A stretch of DNA of 8,808 nt from Bacillota bacterium. Its GTDB lineage: Bacteria; Bacillota; Sulfobacillia; Sulfobacillales; Sulfobacillaceae. Position 1 is the first letter of the stretch; each line of letters opens with the position of its first letter. Location: positions 1-8,808 of the forward strand of contig JAMDDZ010000079.1 of the NCBI GenBank assembly GCA_023488565.1. The letters are read 5' to 3'. This document shows, one piece after another, positions 1 through 8,704 of the stretch. A program made the position numbers and the translations under genes. The notes under the pieces are model-generated. The model was not told the origin of the DNA. It ran no database searches and saw only the letters and a program-made list of their open reading frames with translations.

Positions 1-582
1 GTTTAATGCAGCGTTATGGCGTGGGGTATAGTGCGTTAATTAGTGCCTGAGGGAATTATGGCTGCATCCAAGATGTGCGGCCCGGTACGGCGCGGTTGAC
101 CGGAAATACCCTGTTTGAAACCTACCGACTATCAGGCGTTGAAGGGCCAGGGAGGCCAAGCATGACGCGAACTATTCCCCGGACTGGCTCGGTGACAGGG
201 AGGATGTTCAGCTGGGTCAATGAATAGCCGCCGCGTTCGGGTTGGGGAAAACATCACGTTGCTATTCTCCGCGCCGAAATTGCCAGGGGCCAATGGCAAC
301 CGGATGAGAGCTTCCTCCGCGTGATGTAGCCAGCCCACGCGGTGACCAACCCTAAGGGTTAGCCCGTCGATCGTTCTGCGCTTTGAGGCTAATACTGCGT
401 TTCAGTCAGTCATTCTTCTCCGGTCCGTTTGCTCAGAACCCTTCTCCTTCGAAAACACTGCCATGGAGGAACACCCCTTAAAGCCTCCGAATGAACGGGC
501 GACGGCCACAGAAGCTCCCGCAATATCTCCAATCTCAGTAGTCGATGAACCCTCTGGATGGGATCTATTCCGAGACCCAATC
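1..582. other. Non-coding region downstream of the beta-glucosidase, with several inverted repeats
   Basis: I find no convincing gene here. All frames are broken by stops, and the short open stretches lack family motifs and mostly lack ribosome-binding sites. The stretch does contain compact dyads: arms 280-285 and 294-299 (TTGCCA/TGGCAA), arms 317-323 and 336-342 (CCGCGTG/CACGCGG), and 348-360 (AACCC-TAA-GGGTT). A bulged hairpin at 559-579 lies just past the GH1 stop, but no U-rich run follows it on the minus strand, so it is not a classical intrinsic terminator. The region could be a decayed gene, the non-coding end of a mobile element or an unrecognised structured RNA. The sequence alone does not decide between these. 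Confidence 0.5.
317..360. repeat. Two adjacent short hairpin-forming inverted repeats
   Basis: The first has perfect 7-bp GC-rich arms, CCGCGTG at 317-323 and CACGCGG at 336-342, around a 12-nt loop. The second, at 348-360, has 5-bp arms AACCC/GGGTT around TAA. They lie only 5 bp apart. Neither is followed by a T-run on either strand that would make it a standard terminator. The dyads are seen directly; any role, such as mRNA 3'-end protection or structured RNA, is unproven. Confidence 0.4.
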
Positions 583-1932
583 CTAGGACAACGCTTTCCT
601 GATTAGATGACGGTACCACAAAAAGCTGTCTTTCACGATCCGTTCTTGCGTGGAATAATTGACATGAACAATACCGAAGCGTTTGGAATACCCTAAAGCC
701 CATTCAAAATTATCCATCAATGACCAGAGATAATAGCCCTGAATGTTCACCCCTTGAACCATGGCGTCTGCTACGGCTTCAATATGATCCGACAGATAGA
801 GAATACGCTCCGTGTCGTGAATTTTTCCATCTTCCACGACGTCTTCGTAGGCCGCGCCGTTTTCTGTGATTATAAAGGGAGGAATTTCTGGGTATTGCGT
901 GTAGAGATCTACCAGCAATTTACTCAAGCCTTCGGGAATAACAGGCCATCCCATTGCGGTTACGCGGTCCTTCGGAGTGATATTAACCACAGGCCACGGT
1001 TCTTGATCTCTTGGAGGGGCTGCGACAACTTGCGCAGAATAATAGTTGATGCCCAAAAAGTCCAAAGGTTGACGAATAATCTCCATGTCTCCGGCATTTT
1101 CTGGGGGATTCACACCGAAAATCGTGGGCAGTTCTTCCGGATATTCCCCTTTAAAGAGCGGATCTAAAAACCAGCGATTGTTAAAGACATCTTGCAACCT
1201 AGCTGCCTTTTGGTTCTCCTGAGAGGGGTCTTTTGGGTACACCGGACTGAGATTCAGTGTGATACCGATCTTTGCATCCGACTGCGTTGCACGCATAGCC
1301 ATGGTGGAGAGAGCATGGGATAATAAGACATGATGAGCGGCATCCACGGACACTTGGGCGTTTTTGATGCCAGGAGCATGCTCACCGGAAAAATGGCCCA
1401 AGTAGGCTGTGCACCATGGTTCGTTATGTGTAATCCATTGTTTCACTCTATCGCCCAAGGCTGAAACCATCGTCTCGGCATAATCGGCAAAGGTGTAGGC
1501 TGTGTCGCGATTTTGCCAACCTCCTTGTTCTTGCAAGGCTAAGGGGAGATCCCAGTGATAGAGGGTAATAATTGGCGTAATGTTGTGACTTAAAAGAGTG
1601 TCCACCACGCGGTCATAAAAGCCGAGACCCTTGACATTCATTTTTTGTCGTCCCGTAGGAAAAATGCGGGGCCATGATACGGAAAGGCGGTAATGAGTGA
1701 CCCCCAAATTTTTCATAAGACTAATGTCCTCTGAATAACGGTGGTAATGATCACAGGCTATATTCCCATTCTCGCCTAGAACGGTTTTTCCGGGGGTGTG
1801 GGAGAAAAGATCCCAGATTGAGGGGCCTCTCCCGTCTTCTGTGACAGCGCCTTCCACTTGATAAGCCGAACTGGCAACACCCCATTGAAATGTCGGGGGA
1901 AAAAGTATGAGTTTCTTCTCTAAATTCGTCAT
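583..1932 (-). CDS. GH1 family beta-glucosidase (cytoplasmic)
   Basis: This 449-residue retaining glycosidase of family GH1 should hydrolyse the beta-glucosidic bond of cellobiose, short cello-oligosaccharides or aryl-beta-glucosides. The family signature FQWGVASSAYQVEGA lies at residues 15-29 and supplies Gln25. TLYHWDLP contains His126. The acid/base glutamate is E171 in THNEP, and the nucleophile is E357 in IITENG. The C-terminal SLMDNFEW supplies W403, E410 and W411. A Glu at 410 fits an unphosphorylated glucoside substrate rather than the 6-phospho-beta-glucosides of PTS systems. Length is typical and complete. There is no signal peptide, so the substrate must be imported intact, which suits the adjacent ABC importer. 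ATG 1932 lies 6 bp after the regulator stop, with a GAAGGA ribosome site inside the regulator gene, suggesting translational coupling. The His in THNEP, where Leu or Phe is commoner, is a minor variant. Exact specificity, glucosidase versus galactosidase or fucosidase, is not fixed by sequence. Confidence 0.96.
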   Translation of the reverse strand: MTNLEKKLILFPPTFQWGVASSAYQVEGAVTEDGRGPSIWDLFSHTPGKTVLGENGNIACDHYHRYSEDISLMKNLGVTHYRLSVSWPRIFPTGRQKMNVKGLGFYDRVVDTLLSHNITPIITLYHWDLPLALQEQGGWQNRDTAYTFADYAETMVSALGDRVKQWITHNEPWCTAYLGHFSGEHAPGIKNAQVSVDAAHHVLLSHALSTMAMRATQSDAKIGITLNLSPVYPKDPSQENQKAARLQDVFNNRWFLDPLFKGEYPEELPTIFGVNPPENAGDMEIIRQPLDFLGINYYSAQVVAAPPRDQEPWPVVNITPKDRVTAMGWPVIPEGLSKLLVDLYTQYPEIPPFIITENGAAYEDVVEDGKIHDTERILYLSDHIEAVADAMVQGVNIQGYYLWSLMDNFEWALGYSKRFGIVHVNYSTQERIVKDSFLWYRHLIRKALS

Positions 1933-1938
1933 GAAATG

Positions 1939-2970
1939 TCAGCGTCCTTCCCTAAGAGTGGATAGAGATGTGCGTACAGTGCTGTTGCGCCAGACAATCG
2001 TCGTGGGGATTGCCAAATGCTGCGGGGAGTTTACCTGATTCTCCATTAAGTTTAGCAACATGGTGGCCGCCGCCTGACCTAATTGCTCCATGTCCTGCCT
2101 AATTGTGGTCAAGGAGGGATAGGCAAAAGTCGCGGCGTCCACATCGTCGAAGCCTGTAACAGCAATGTCTTGAGGAATGTTCAGACCGTATTCTTGAAAA
2201 ATTTGCATAGCCCCGATGGCCGAAAGATCTGATGAAAACAATACGACTTCGGGACGGCTCGTGAGTGTTAAGAATTGCTTGGCCGCATCTTTCCCTCCTT
2301 CATAAGTAAAATTGCCGTAGACAATCCATTGGGGAGTTGAAGAGAGACCAACTTCCCAAAGGCCACTATGAAAGCCTTGCAGTCTTTCCATAGCAGGCAA
2401 AAGGTTCAAGGGTCCATAGGCAAAACCAAAGCGGCGGTAACCTTTGTCATAGAGCTGTTTGATTAATTCTTGGACACCCTGGCGATTATCGGACATCACT
2501 GATGACGCGGACTTGCCGGTGAGGGTGAAATCAAGACCGGTGATGGGGATACCCAGTTGTAATAATTTTTCGAAGTTGGGAGGCCGACCAATAAGGAAAA
2601 TGCCGTCAACATCGCGGTATTTGACCCTGTCTTCCAAACCCCATGTGTCAAAGGGATTACGGGAATTGGTAAACATAAGCAAGTCGTAGCCGTGTTCTCC
2701 GACTTTCTGGAAGAAGGCGGTCAGAATTTTGCTGATGAAAGGGTGTCCAAATCCGGATTGGTCATGTGTTTCAAAAATCAGACCAATAGTCTGCGTGCGG
2801 TTAGTGACTAAATGTCTGGCCGAAGCTTTGGGATAGTAATGCATTTCGTCAACAATCTGCAAGATGCGCTGGCGTGTGCTGTCTTTAATATCGGGATATC
2901 CATTAATCGCACGCGATACACAAGAAACCGAGACACCGGCTTTTTGAGCGATATCTTTTATTGTTGCCAC
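1939..2970 (-). CDS. LacI family transcriptional regulator
   Basis: This is a DNA-binding repressor of 343 residues when started at GTG 2970. The helix-turn-helix (ATIKDIAQKAGVSVSCVSRAINGYP) occupies residues 2-26, and the hinge helix PKASARHL is at 47-54. The rest is a periplasmic-binding-protein-like sensor domain that starts near TIGLIFE at 61 and includes the late GFDD and YPSLTTIRQ motifs typical of LacI/GalR proteins. The frame is open up to an ATG at 3204, but that would add 78 unrelated residues overlapping ATPase 2; the family N-terminus and an AGGGAG ribosome site support the GTG. The HTH carries Cys17 where Thr or Ala is usual. Sitting between the transporter and GH1 genes, it probably represses this operon and is relieved by an imported beta-glucoside or derivative. 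The effector and operator are inferred, not seen. Confidence 0.93.
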   Translation of the reverse strand: MATIKDIAQKAGVSVSCVSRAINGYPDIKDSTRQRILQIVDEMHYYPKASARHLVTNRTQTIGLIFETHDQSGFGHPFISKILTAFFQKVGEHGYDLLMFTNSRNPFDTWGLEDRVKYRDVDGIFLIGRPPNFEKLLQLGIPITGLDFTLTGKSASSVMSDNRQGVQELIKQLYDKGYRRFGFAYGPLNLLPAMERLQGFHSGLWEVGLSSTPQWIVYGNFTYEGGKDAAKQFLTLTSRPEVVLFSSDLSAIGAMQIFQEYGLNIPQDIAVTGFDDVDAATFAYPSLTTIRQDMEQLGQAAATMLLNLMENQVNSPQHLAIPTTIVWRNSTVRTSLSTLREGR

Positions 2971-3085
2971 CTCTCTAACAACTCCCTGTCTGCTTAGGTT
3001 GGTATTCCCACCATCTTGTTCCCTTGCGTTCTTCTTGAGGCTAAGTCCTAACTCGGGCCCGAACTTCAACCCTAGGGATGTTGGC
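2971..3085 (-). other. Intergenic gap between ATPase 2 and the regulator
   Basis: This 115-bp spacer is the longest gap inside the cluster and could hold a separate promoter for the regulator and GH1 genes. I see two perfect palindromes: TCGGGCCCGA at 3053-3062 and CCCTAGGG at 3070-3077. I find no convincing -35/-10 pair and no terminator with a U-tract, so read-through from the transporter genes is equally possible. The palindromes are candidate regulator sites only by position. Confidence 0.35.
2982..2987 (-). promoter_or_regulatory. Ribosome-binding site supporting the GTG start of the LacI-type regulator
   Basis: AGGGAG on the minus strand lies 11 nt before GTG 2970. The spacing is slightly long but usable. 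It places the start exactly at the conserved LacI N-terminus (ATIKDIA). A second purine run, AGAGAG, abuts the GTG and is too close to serve. Confidence 0.5.
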
Positions 3086-4078
3086 TTAAGATTCAGACGG
3101 AATTTGCGGGTGATAACAGGCGATGAAATGACCTGGTGAGATTTCTTGGGTTTCGGGCATATTGTCAAAACACTCGCGGGTAGAATAGAGACAACGGGGA
3201 GCAAAAGGACATCCCCGGCGGGATTCGCTTAAATCAGGAGGTTCGTTGACCTTTTCGGGCAAAGATTCTACATGATAACCTCCCGGAGTGGCCGCCAATA
3301 ATAATTTGGTGTACGGGTGCCACGGATTTCTCACCAATTCCCGTGACATGGCGCTTTCCATGACTTTCCCCGCATATAATACCATGATTCGGTCACCAAA
3401 ATACCGGGCGGAGGCCAGGTCATGCGTAATGTAGAGAAAGGAGAGTTGAAATTCCCTCTTGAGTTCGTTCATGAGCTTGAGAACCCCGGCGCGAATGGAG
3501 ACGTCCAGCATGGAAATAGGCTCGTCCGCCACCAAAAATGCCGGCTCCACCGCCAAGGCTCGGGCAATGGCAAGGCGTTGTCTTTGACCTCCGGACAATT
3601 CATGGGGATATTTCCTCCGTGTTTCCTGTGGGCTCAGGCCCACGCGTGTAAGCAGTTCGTCCACTACGGCATTGATTTGCTGAATATGTCCGCCCCGATG
3701 TTTTTTTACCGGAAATAACAGATGGGATTCGACGGTTTTGACCGGGTTGAGCGAGGCAAACGGATCTTGGAAAATCATTTGCGCCATGCGTCTGTAAGAC
3801 ACCAGATTTTTTCCGCGAATATGGGTAATGTCATGATTGGCCACCGACATGGTACCCCGGTATGGTTCCAAAATCCGGAGAAGAAGACGGCCAATGGTTG
3901 TTTTTCCGCTGCCCGATTCCCCGACGAGACTTAAGACTTCACCTCGGTCGATATGAAAGGATACCTTATCGACTGCTCGTATCCAGTCTTTATGCAGGGG
4001 AAAACGCATGACTAAATCCTTGACCTCCACCAAGGGTTGATTAAGGGGGGAGATTTTTTCAATCGCTTTAGAAGACAT
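3086..4078 (-). CDS. Opp/Dpp-type ABC transporter ATPase 2 (DppF/OppF-like)
   Basis: This cytoplasmic nucleotide-binding subunit has 330 residues, the usual OppF/DppF length. Walker A GESGSGKT is at 53-60, the Q-loop glutamine at 104 (IFQDPFASLNP), the signature LSGGQ at 161-165, Walker B with DEP ending at 187, and the H-loop His at 219. A C-terminal oligopeptide-transporter extension carries four cysteines at 290, 296, 303 and 321 (spacing x5, x6, x17). Related Opp/Dpp ATPases hold an iron-sulfur cluster with such cysteines. I chose ATG 4078 over an in-frame ATG at 4123 because GAGGAG lies 9 nt before it and the earlier start would overlap ATPase 1 by 56 bp. From 4078 the overlap is 11 bp, typical of translational coupling. 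It should form a heterodimeric motor with ATPase 1. Confidence 0.95.
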   Translation of the reverse strand: MSSKAIEKISPLNQPLVEVKDLVMRFPLHKDWIRAVDKVSFHIDRGEVLSLVGESGSGKTTIGRLLLRILEPYRGTMSVANHDITHIRGKNLVSYRRMAQMIFQDPFASLNPVKTVESHLLFPVKKHRGGHIQQINAVVDELLTRVGLSPQETRRKYPHELSGGQRQRLAIARALAVEPAFLVADEPISMLDVSIRAGVLKLMNELKREFQLSFLYITHDLASARYFGDRIMVLYAGKVMESAMSRELVRNPWHPYTKLLLAATPGGYHVESLPEKVNEPPDLSESRRGCPFAPRCLYSTRECFDNMPETQEISPGHFIACYHPQIPSES

Positions 4079-5072
4079 GGCTGAACTCTCCTCGCATTTT
4101 GGGATCGAAATAATGGCAGGCAATCAACCGCCTTTGTACCGCTTGGAGTTCAGGTGAAATGTTCTCGCAAATGGTGGTGGCCAAAGGACAGCGGGGATGA
4201 TAGGCGCAGCCCGAAGGCAGTTCCACCAAGTTTGGGGGATTGCCAGCAATCCCCTCGATTTCCACATCCTCGTGGGTCAGACGGGGAATTGCTCGCATTA
4301 ACCCCACGGTATAGGGATGATGGTGGAGGTCATTTTGGGTGAGCCCTTGGCTCTCCGAAACTTCGACGATTTTTCCGGCGTACATTACAGCCACCGTTGA
4401 GGCGATCTCCGCGACTAGGCTGAAGTCATGGCTAATAAACAACACGGAAAAACGCCGTTCTTTCTGCAGTGCTTTAATTTGATCGAGGATGGAACGTTGC
4501 ACCACCACATCCAACGCCGTCGTTGGTTCGTCCATGATGACCAGATCCGGCTCCAAAGCCAAGGCCATGGCGATGACGATACGCTGCTTCATGCCACCGG
4601 AGAGTTCATGGGGATAACTTTTGGCATGCTTGTCCGCAATGTGCACCATATTTAAAAGAGAGCGTGATCGGTCTTGGATCTCCCCTTTAGACATCCGGGG
4701 TCTATGCGCCAAGAAGATATCCGCCATTTGTTCTTCGATGGTCATCACCGGATTTAAAACGGTCATAGCACTTTGAAACACCATGGACATCCGATCCCAC
4801 CGAAATTTCCTCAAGAGTTTGGGATCCATGGCATAGACATCTTGTCCGTTTACCCGGATGTGTCCCGACACGAGATGTGCCGACCCTTTCAATAGGTGCA
4901 TAATCCCGGAAGCCAGGGTGGACTTGCCGCTCCCTGATTCTCCCACCAAGCCCAGAATTCCACCGGGCATGAGTTTTAGGAATACGTCCGTGACGGCTTT
5001 GACGGATCCTTGGGAGGATTCGTAGGCAATAGAGACATCTTCTACGTCTAATACCGCTTGTTCTTTAGGCAT
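4068..5072 (-). CDS. Opp/Dpp-type ABC transporter ATPase 1 (DppD/OppD-like)
   Basis: This is the partner nucleotide-binding subunit, 334 residues long. Walker A GESGSGKS is at 44-51, the Q-loop glutamine at 100, the signature LSGGM at 157-161 (a common OppD/DppD variant), Walker B LVIMDEP at 177-183 and the H-loop His at 215. The C-terminal domain, after the HPYTVGLM oligopeptide-transporter motif, has cysteines at 289, 295, 302 and 319 (spacing x5, x6, x16), a candidate [4Fe-4S] site as reported for some Opp/Dpp ATPases. ATG 5072 is preferred to an in-frame ATG at 5105: AAAGGAG sits 8 nt upstream, and the protein then begins like the family. The gene overlaps the end of permease 2 by 8 bp. 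It powers import through the two permeases. Confidence 0.95.
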   Translation of the reverse strand: MPKEQAVLDVEDVSIAYESSQGSVKAVTDVFLKLMPGGILGLVGESGSGKSTLASGIMHLLKGSAHLVSGHIRVNGQDVYAMDPKLLRKFRWDRMSMVFQSAMTVLNPVMTIEEQMADIFLAHRPRMSKGEIQDRSRSLLNMVHIADKHAKSYPHELSGGMKQRIVIAMALALEPDLVIMDEPTTALDVVVQRSILDQIKALQKERRFSVLFISHDFSLVAEIASTVAVMYAGKIVEVSESQGLTQNDLHHHPYTVGLMRAIPRLTHEDVEIEGIAGNPPNLVELPSGCAYHPRCPLATTICENISPELQAVQRRLIACHYFDPKMRGEFSHVF

Positions 5073-6009
5073 GAGGCATTCTCCTTTGACGGCGGGATAG
5101 TTCACGAAGTCTAGGGTTGGTCAGTTGGTCCATGGCGTAATTCATGAGAACTAAGCTTAAACCCACTAAGGCAATACCCAGTCCCGGAGGCACAAACCAC
5201 CACCATGCGCCCGTGAGCATTGCATCACCCTGGGAGGCCCAATAGAGCATGGTACCCCAGGAGACACTGTTGACATTTTCCAGACCTAAAAACGCCAGAC
5301 CGGATTCGGCTAAAATGGCGGCGAGACAGGCGTACATGATATTGGAGGCGATAATGGACGTCATGTTGGGCATGATTTCACTGACCATGATCCGCAAATT
5401 GGAGGCACCGGATAATTTGGCCGCCGTGATAAAATCGCGCTGAGCCAAGGTCATGGTTTGAGAACGAAACACGCGGGCGCCCCATGCCCATCCGGTAAGG
5501 CCGATGATGAGACCATTAAAGGCCGGCGAGCTTTGATGGACATAAGATTCAATCAAGATTAACAAGGCCAGACCCGGCAAGACCAAAAAGATATTGCTCA
5601 GGAAGTTTAATATCGTATCGATCCATCCCCCACGGTATCCTGCCGTAATTCCGATTAATAAACTCAGGACCGTTGCCAAAAGCCCGGCTCCCAGTCCCAC
5701 TAAGAGAGTCGTTCGGGCCCCATAGACAAATTGGGAAAAAATGTCCTGTCCCTGGGCTGTAGTGCCGAACAGATGGGCAAAACTAGGCGAAAGGTTGGCA
5801 GAGAATGCGGTGGAGGTAGGACTATAGGGCGCTACCAGGGGAGCGAACAGTGCCATGAGCACAAAGAATAGAAAAATGATGACTCCCACTGTGGATTTGC
5901 GGCTAGAAACCATGATCCGGCTCAGGGATTTGAGACGGGATGGTGGGTGAGTTGGGGATTTCGCGGGCGTAGACGGAGCAGAGGCAATGGGTTCGTATTG
6001 GCGTGCCAT
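5065..6009 (-). CDS. Opp/Dpp-type ABC transporter permease 2 (DppC/OppC-like)
   Basis: This 314-residue integral membrane subunit has a Pro/Ser/Thr-rich cytoplasmic N-terminus of about 40 residues. Hydrophobic segments lie near 41-61, 101-124, 137-154, 165-180, 218-243 and 271-291. The EAA-type loop that docks on the ATPases is at 195-214 (ITAAKLSGASNLRIMVSEIMP). The early motif is GTTAQGQD (82-89) instead of the GTDxxGRD usual in peptide permeases; this variant suggests a separate, possibly sugar-type, subfamily, which is an inference. ATG 6009 directly follows the permease 1 stop codon, with a strong AGGAGGGG site 8 nt upstream inside permease 1, so translation is probably coupled. It pairs with permease 1 to form the channel. 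Confidence 0.95.
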   Translation of the reverse strand: MARQYEPIASAPSTPAKSPTHPPSRLKSLSRIMVSSRKSTVGVIIFLFFVLMALFAPLVAPYSPTSTAFSANLSPSFAHLFGTTAQGQDIFSQFVYGARTTLLVGLGAGLLATVLSLLIGITAGYRGGWIDTILNFLSNIFLVLPGLALLILIESYVHQSSPAFNGLIIGLTGWAWGARVFRSQTMTLAQRDFITAAKLSGASNLRIMVSEIMPNMTSIIASNIMYACLAAILAESGLAFLGLENVNSVSWGTMLYWASQGDAMLTGAWWWFVPPGLGIALVGLSLVLMNYAMDQLTNPRLRELSRRQRRMPHA

Positions 6010-6999
6010 TTATTTGACCCCTCCTCTCGTACCGACGCGCGGATCAAGACGTATATACAGGAAATCGACCAAAATGTTGACGAGAAGAACCGCAACGGCA
6101 ATAATGAGGAACGCGGATTGGATTAGGGGCAAATCTTGGGACAACACGGCATTGGTCAGTTGAAAACCGATCCCAGGGTACGAAAATACTTCTTCGGTGA
6201 GAATGGATCCACTGACAATGAGTCCCATCGCTAAGGCAAAACTGGTGATTTGCGGTAAAATGGCATTTCTGGCCGCGTAACGCGTCATGAGCCGCCAGTT
6301 TGACACACCTTTGGCTTCGGCAAAGACAACATAATCCTCCCCCAAAGTATTGATCATGTTATTGCGCATGCCGATAATCCAGCCACTGGCCGATCCAAGA
6401 AAAATCGTGATGGCCGGGAGTATGGAATGTCTCAACACACTCATGACAAAAGGCGTATTCCAGCCGGGCATGACATTAGGCGAATAGGCGTGGCCTAAAG
6501 GAAACCAGTGATAGCGGAACGCAAACAGAAAGAGAAGAAGCGTTCCAGTCCAAAAATAGGGCATTGCCTGCAGAAACATGGTACTGACGGGCAGCGTGGT
6601 ATCAAGAATACCGTTGCGCCGCCACGCAATGTAAATACCCAAGATGGTGCCTAGTACGACCGCAATCAAAGTCGTAATGCCCACCAGTCCCAAGGTCCAG
6701 GGAAGACTGTGTTCAATAACGGTGAGAACGGGTGTCGGGAAATAAGTATAAGACAATCCCCAATGTAGTGTGAGCATGTTTTTGAGATAGTTGAGATATT
6801 GCAACCACACAGGCTGGTTGGAAAATCCAAATTCCAGTTTCAAAGCTCTGAGTGCCTCGGGATTTAATTGCCCTTGAAATTTGGCAAACATGGCGAGAGC
6901 CGGATTACCGGGCAACATTCGAGGCAGGACAAAATTTAGGGTCATGGCCGCCCATAAAGACACCAAAAAGAATACGACCTTTTGCATGAGATATCGCAC
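6010..6999 (-). CDS. Opp/Dpp-type ABC transporter permease 1 (DppB/OppB-like)
   Basis: This membrane subunit has 329 residues from GTG 6999. The N-terminus (RYLMQKVVFFLVSLWAAMTLNFVLPRMLPGNP) is the classic DppB/OppB opening: one transmembrane helix followed by LPRxxPGNP. Further hydrophobic segments lie near 100-125, 133-163, 191-211, 252-268 and 294-315. The EAA-like ATPase-docking loop is at about 223-249 (YVVFAEAKGVSNWRL...NAILP), and the C-terminal LDPR motif is present. ATG 7008 is also in frame, but AAGGAGG touches it with no spacer; the same site is 9 nt from GTG 6999, so I prefer GTG. The start uncertainty is only three residues. It forms the translocation pore with permease 2. Confidence 0.94.
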   Translation of the reverse strand: MRYLMQKVVFFLVSLWAAMTLNFVLPRMLPGNPALAMFAKFQGQLNPEALRALKLEFGFSNQPVWLQYLNYLKNMLTLHWGLSYTYFPTPVLTVIEHSLPWTLGLVGITTLIAVVLGTILGIYIAWRRNGILDTTLPVSTMFLQAMPYFWTGTLLLFLFAFRYHWFPLGHAYSPNVMPGWNTPFVMSVLRHSILPAITIFLGSASGWIIGMRNNMINTLGEDYVVFAEAKGVSNWRLMTRYAARNAILPQITSFALAMGLIVSGSILTEEVFSYPGIGFQLTNAVLSQDLPLIQSAFLIIAVAVLLVNILVDFLYIRLDPRVGTRGGVK

Positions 7000-7008
7000 G
7001 ACTGCCAT

Positions 7009-7015
7009 CCTCCTT
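7009..7015 (-). promoter_or_regulatory. Ribosome-binding site of permease 1, deciding a GTG start
   Basis: AAGGAGG is a perfect match to the 16S anti-Shine-Dalgarno. It abuts ATG 7008 (zero spacer) and lies 9 nt from GTG 6999, the usual distance. This favours initiation at GTG. The same seven bases are complementary to CCTCCTT at 7032-7038 just upstream in the mRNA. Confidence 0.7.
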
Positions 7016-7021
7016 ACCTAC

Positions 7022-7056
7022 GGCGGATCGGAAGGAGGTAAGAAATCCAATCCGCC
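7022..7056 (-). promoter_or_regulatory. Stem-loop between the binding-protein gene and permease 1
   Basis: In the mRNA, GGCGGATTGG (7056-7047) pairs with CCGATCCGCC (7031-7022) over 10 bp including one G-U pair, around a 15-nt loop. It lies 25 nt after the binding-protein stop. No U-run follows, so it is not an intrinsic terminator. Hairpins in this position are known to stabilise the binding-protein mRNA and let that subunit be made in excess, as in malE-malF. The loop also contains CCTCCTT, complementary to the permease 1 ribosome site, so it may also restrict permease translation. The pairing is seen; both roles are inferred. Confidence 0.6.
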
Positions 7057-7081
7057 ATCTTTTTGCTGTCAATTCTTCGAC

Positions 7082-8704
7082 CTACGATTGTGGCTTTAAG
7101 TGCATCAGGACGATTTCTGGAGCAGGCCAGCTGTAAGGAGCATTGGTGACATACGGGTTGGATGGCGTAGGCCATCCGGTGTAATTGGCCGTGCTGTATT
7201 CATCCCACAAGGCCCCGTCCAAAAGGGGAATCATGGGTAGTTGGTTGGCCAAGGACTGTTCTACGGTTTGTATCGCTTGGATCTGTGTTTGTTGGTTAGT
7301 GGTCGAGGCGTAGCGGTCCAAGGCACGATTGACGGTAGGGTTGTTGTAGTTCTCCAAGTCCCATGATCCTTTGGGATCCAAGGAATTGTAAAACGCATAG
7401 TACGGGGTAGGACCGGGGTTGGTCCATGACATGGCTAAGGTAAATTTGCCCCCTTTAAGATTGGCCATATATTCTCCAAAGGAATCTTGCACGACTGTGG
7501 TCTTGATGCCCACAGCACTCAAGTCTTGGGCGGCCATGGCACAATCCGCGTCCCAATCGGACCATCCGGACGGTACCTGAATACTCAGATTAAGCGGCTG
7601 ACCCGAGGGGGACACGAAGACGCCCGAGGCGTTCCTTTTGTAACCCGCCTTGGTTAAAATGGCCGTTGCTTTCGAAGGATTGTAAGTTTCCGTAGTGGGA
7701 ATTCCCGGTGCGAGATACTGATTTTGCGCCGGCAAAATGAGACCAGTGGGACTGGCTGGCTTTTCGTAGCCATATTCCCCTTTGGTGCCCATGGCTTGGC
7801 GATTTAAGGCGACATTAATGGCCTGACGTACAGGAAGTGCTAACAAGGAATTATTGAGATTGGGATATAAAGCGGCCACTTCGTAAGGGGTGAACCAGTA
7901 GTGGTTATGGGGGCTCTTCGAGGTGTACACGCTTTTGATGTCGGGAATAAATTGGCCGCTCCATCCCAACTGACCGGCGGCTAAGGCAGTGTTTAGTGCA
8001 TTATTGGAATCATAGGCCGGGAACTCCACTTCAGGTACCTTAGGTTTGCCGAGATAGTAATGGGCGTTGGCCTGGAGTTTGTATTCCTGGGATGTAAAAG
8101 AAGACAAGATAAACGGGCCCGTACCCACTGGATGACTGTTTAGGTATTTGGCCGGGTCGGAGACTTTAGACCAAATGCTTTGGGGTACGATGTAGGTTTC
8201 GAGCACGTAAACCGCAAAAGGCACATCGGCTTTTTTAAAGGTAAAGACGACGGTGGATGAGTTGGGCGAGGTAACCGAAGATAATTTTTGCCACACCCCG
8301 GAAGTATCGAGCGCCGGATTCAATTTCAAGAGATTGAACGTAAAGACGACGTCTTTGGCACTGAATGAGGAGCCGTTTGTCCACTTGACATGACTGCGTA
8401 ATGTCACCGTCAAGGTTTTATTGTTGTTGCTCCAGTGATAGGATTTTCCTAATAGGCTATACTGATTTTTGCTAACGGTACTGAAATAGAATAAGGGCTC
8501 ATAAATAAAGCCATCGGTTCCGGCATTAGGTGACGGGGAAAAGGGGTTGAAGTTCGCGGTATAAGATCCGTAAGGTCCTGGCGCCATGACCAGGGGAGCC
8601 GCTTTAGGGGCACTGGTGGTCGTAGCAGGACTACCACAACCCGCAATGACTGCTGCCATTCCGAGACTGGCCGCAGCGGCTAAAGAAATTTTAGCTATTC
8701 GCAT
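7082..8704 (-). CDS. Extracytoplasmic solute-binding lipoprotein, family 5 (Opp/Dpp class), probable beta-glucoside binder
   Basis: This 540-residue protein captures substrate outside the membrane and delivers it to the permeases. It has a signal peptide with a short basic start and hydrophobic core, and the lipobox IAGC with the lipidated Cys at 23, then a Ser/Thr/Ala linker. Family-5 motifs include the HVKWTNGSSFSAKDVVFTF segment (105-123), HPVGTGPF (191-198), and LPVRQAINVALNRQAM (290-305). The C-terminal GWPTPSNPY lies at 510-518. By hand count it has only 31 acidic and 35 basic residues but 13 tryptophans; low charge fits an acidic exterior, and aromatic residues often stack on sugars. 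ATG 8704 follows AGGAGG at a 9-nt spacing. With LacI and GH1 neighbours, a cello-oligosaccharide or other beta-glucoside is more likely than a peptide, but the family also includes peptide and nickel binders. Confidence 0.93.
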   Translation of the reverse strand: MRIAKISLAAAASLGMAAVIAGCGSPATTTSAPKAAPLVMAPGPYGSYTANFNPFSPSPNAGTDGFIYEPLFYFSTVSKNQYSLLGKSYHWSNNNKTLTVTLRSHVKWTNGSSFSAKDVVFTFNLLKLNPALDTSGVWQKLSSVTSPNSSTVVFTFKKADVPFAVYVLETYIVPQSIWSKVSDPAKYLNSHPVGTGPFILSSFTSQEYKLQANAHYYLGKPKVPEVEFPAYDSNNALNTALAAGQLGWSGQFIPDIKSVYTSKSPHNHYWFTPYEVAALYPNLNNSLLALPVRQAINVALNRQAMGTKGEYGYEKPASPTGLILPAQNQYLAPGIPTTETYNPSKATAILTKAGYKRNASGVFVSPSGQPLNLSIQVPSGWSDWDADCAMAAQDLSAVGIKTTVVQDSFGEYMANLKGGKFTLAMSWTNPGPTPYYAFYNSLDPKGSWDLENYNNPTVNRALDRYASTTNQQTQIQAIQTVEQSLANQLPMIPLLDGALWDEYSTANYTGWPTPSNPYVTNAPYSWPAPEIVLMHLKPQS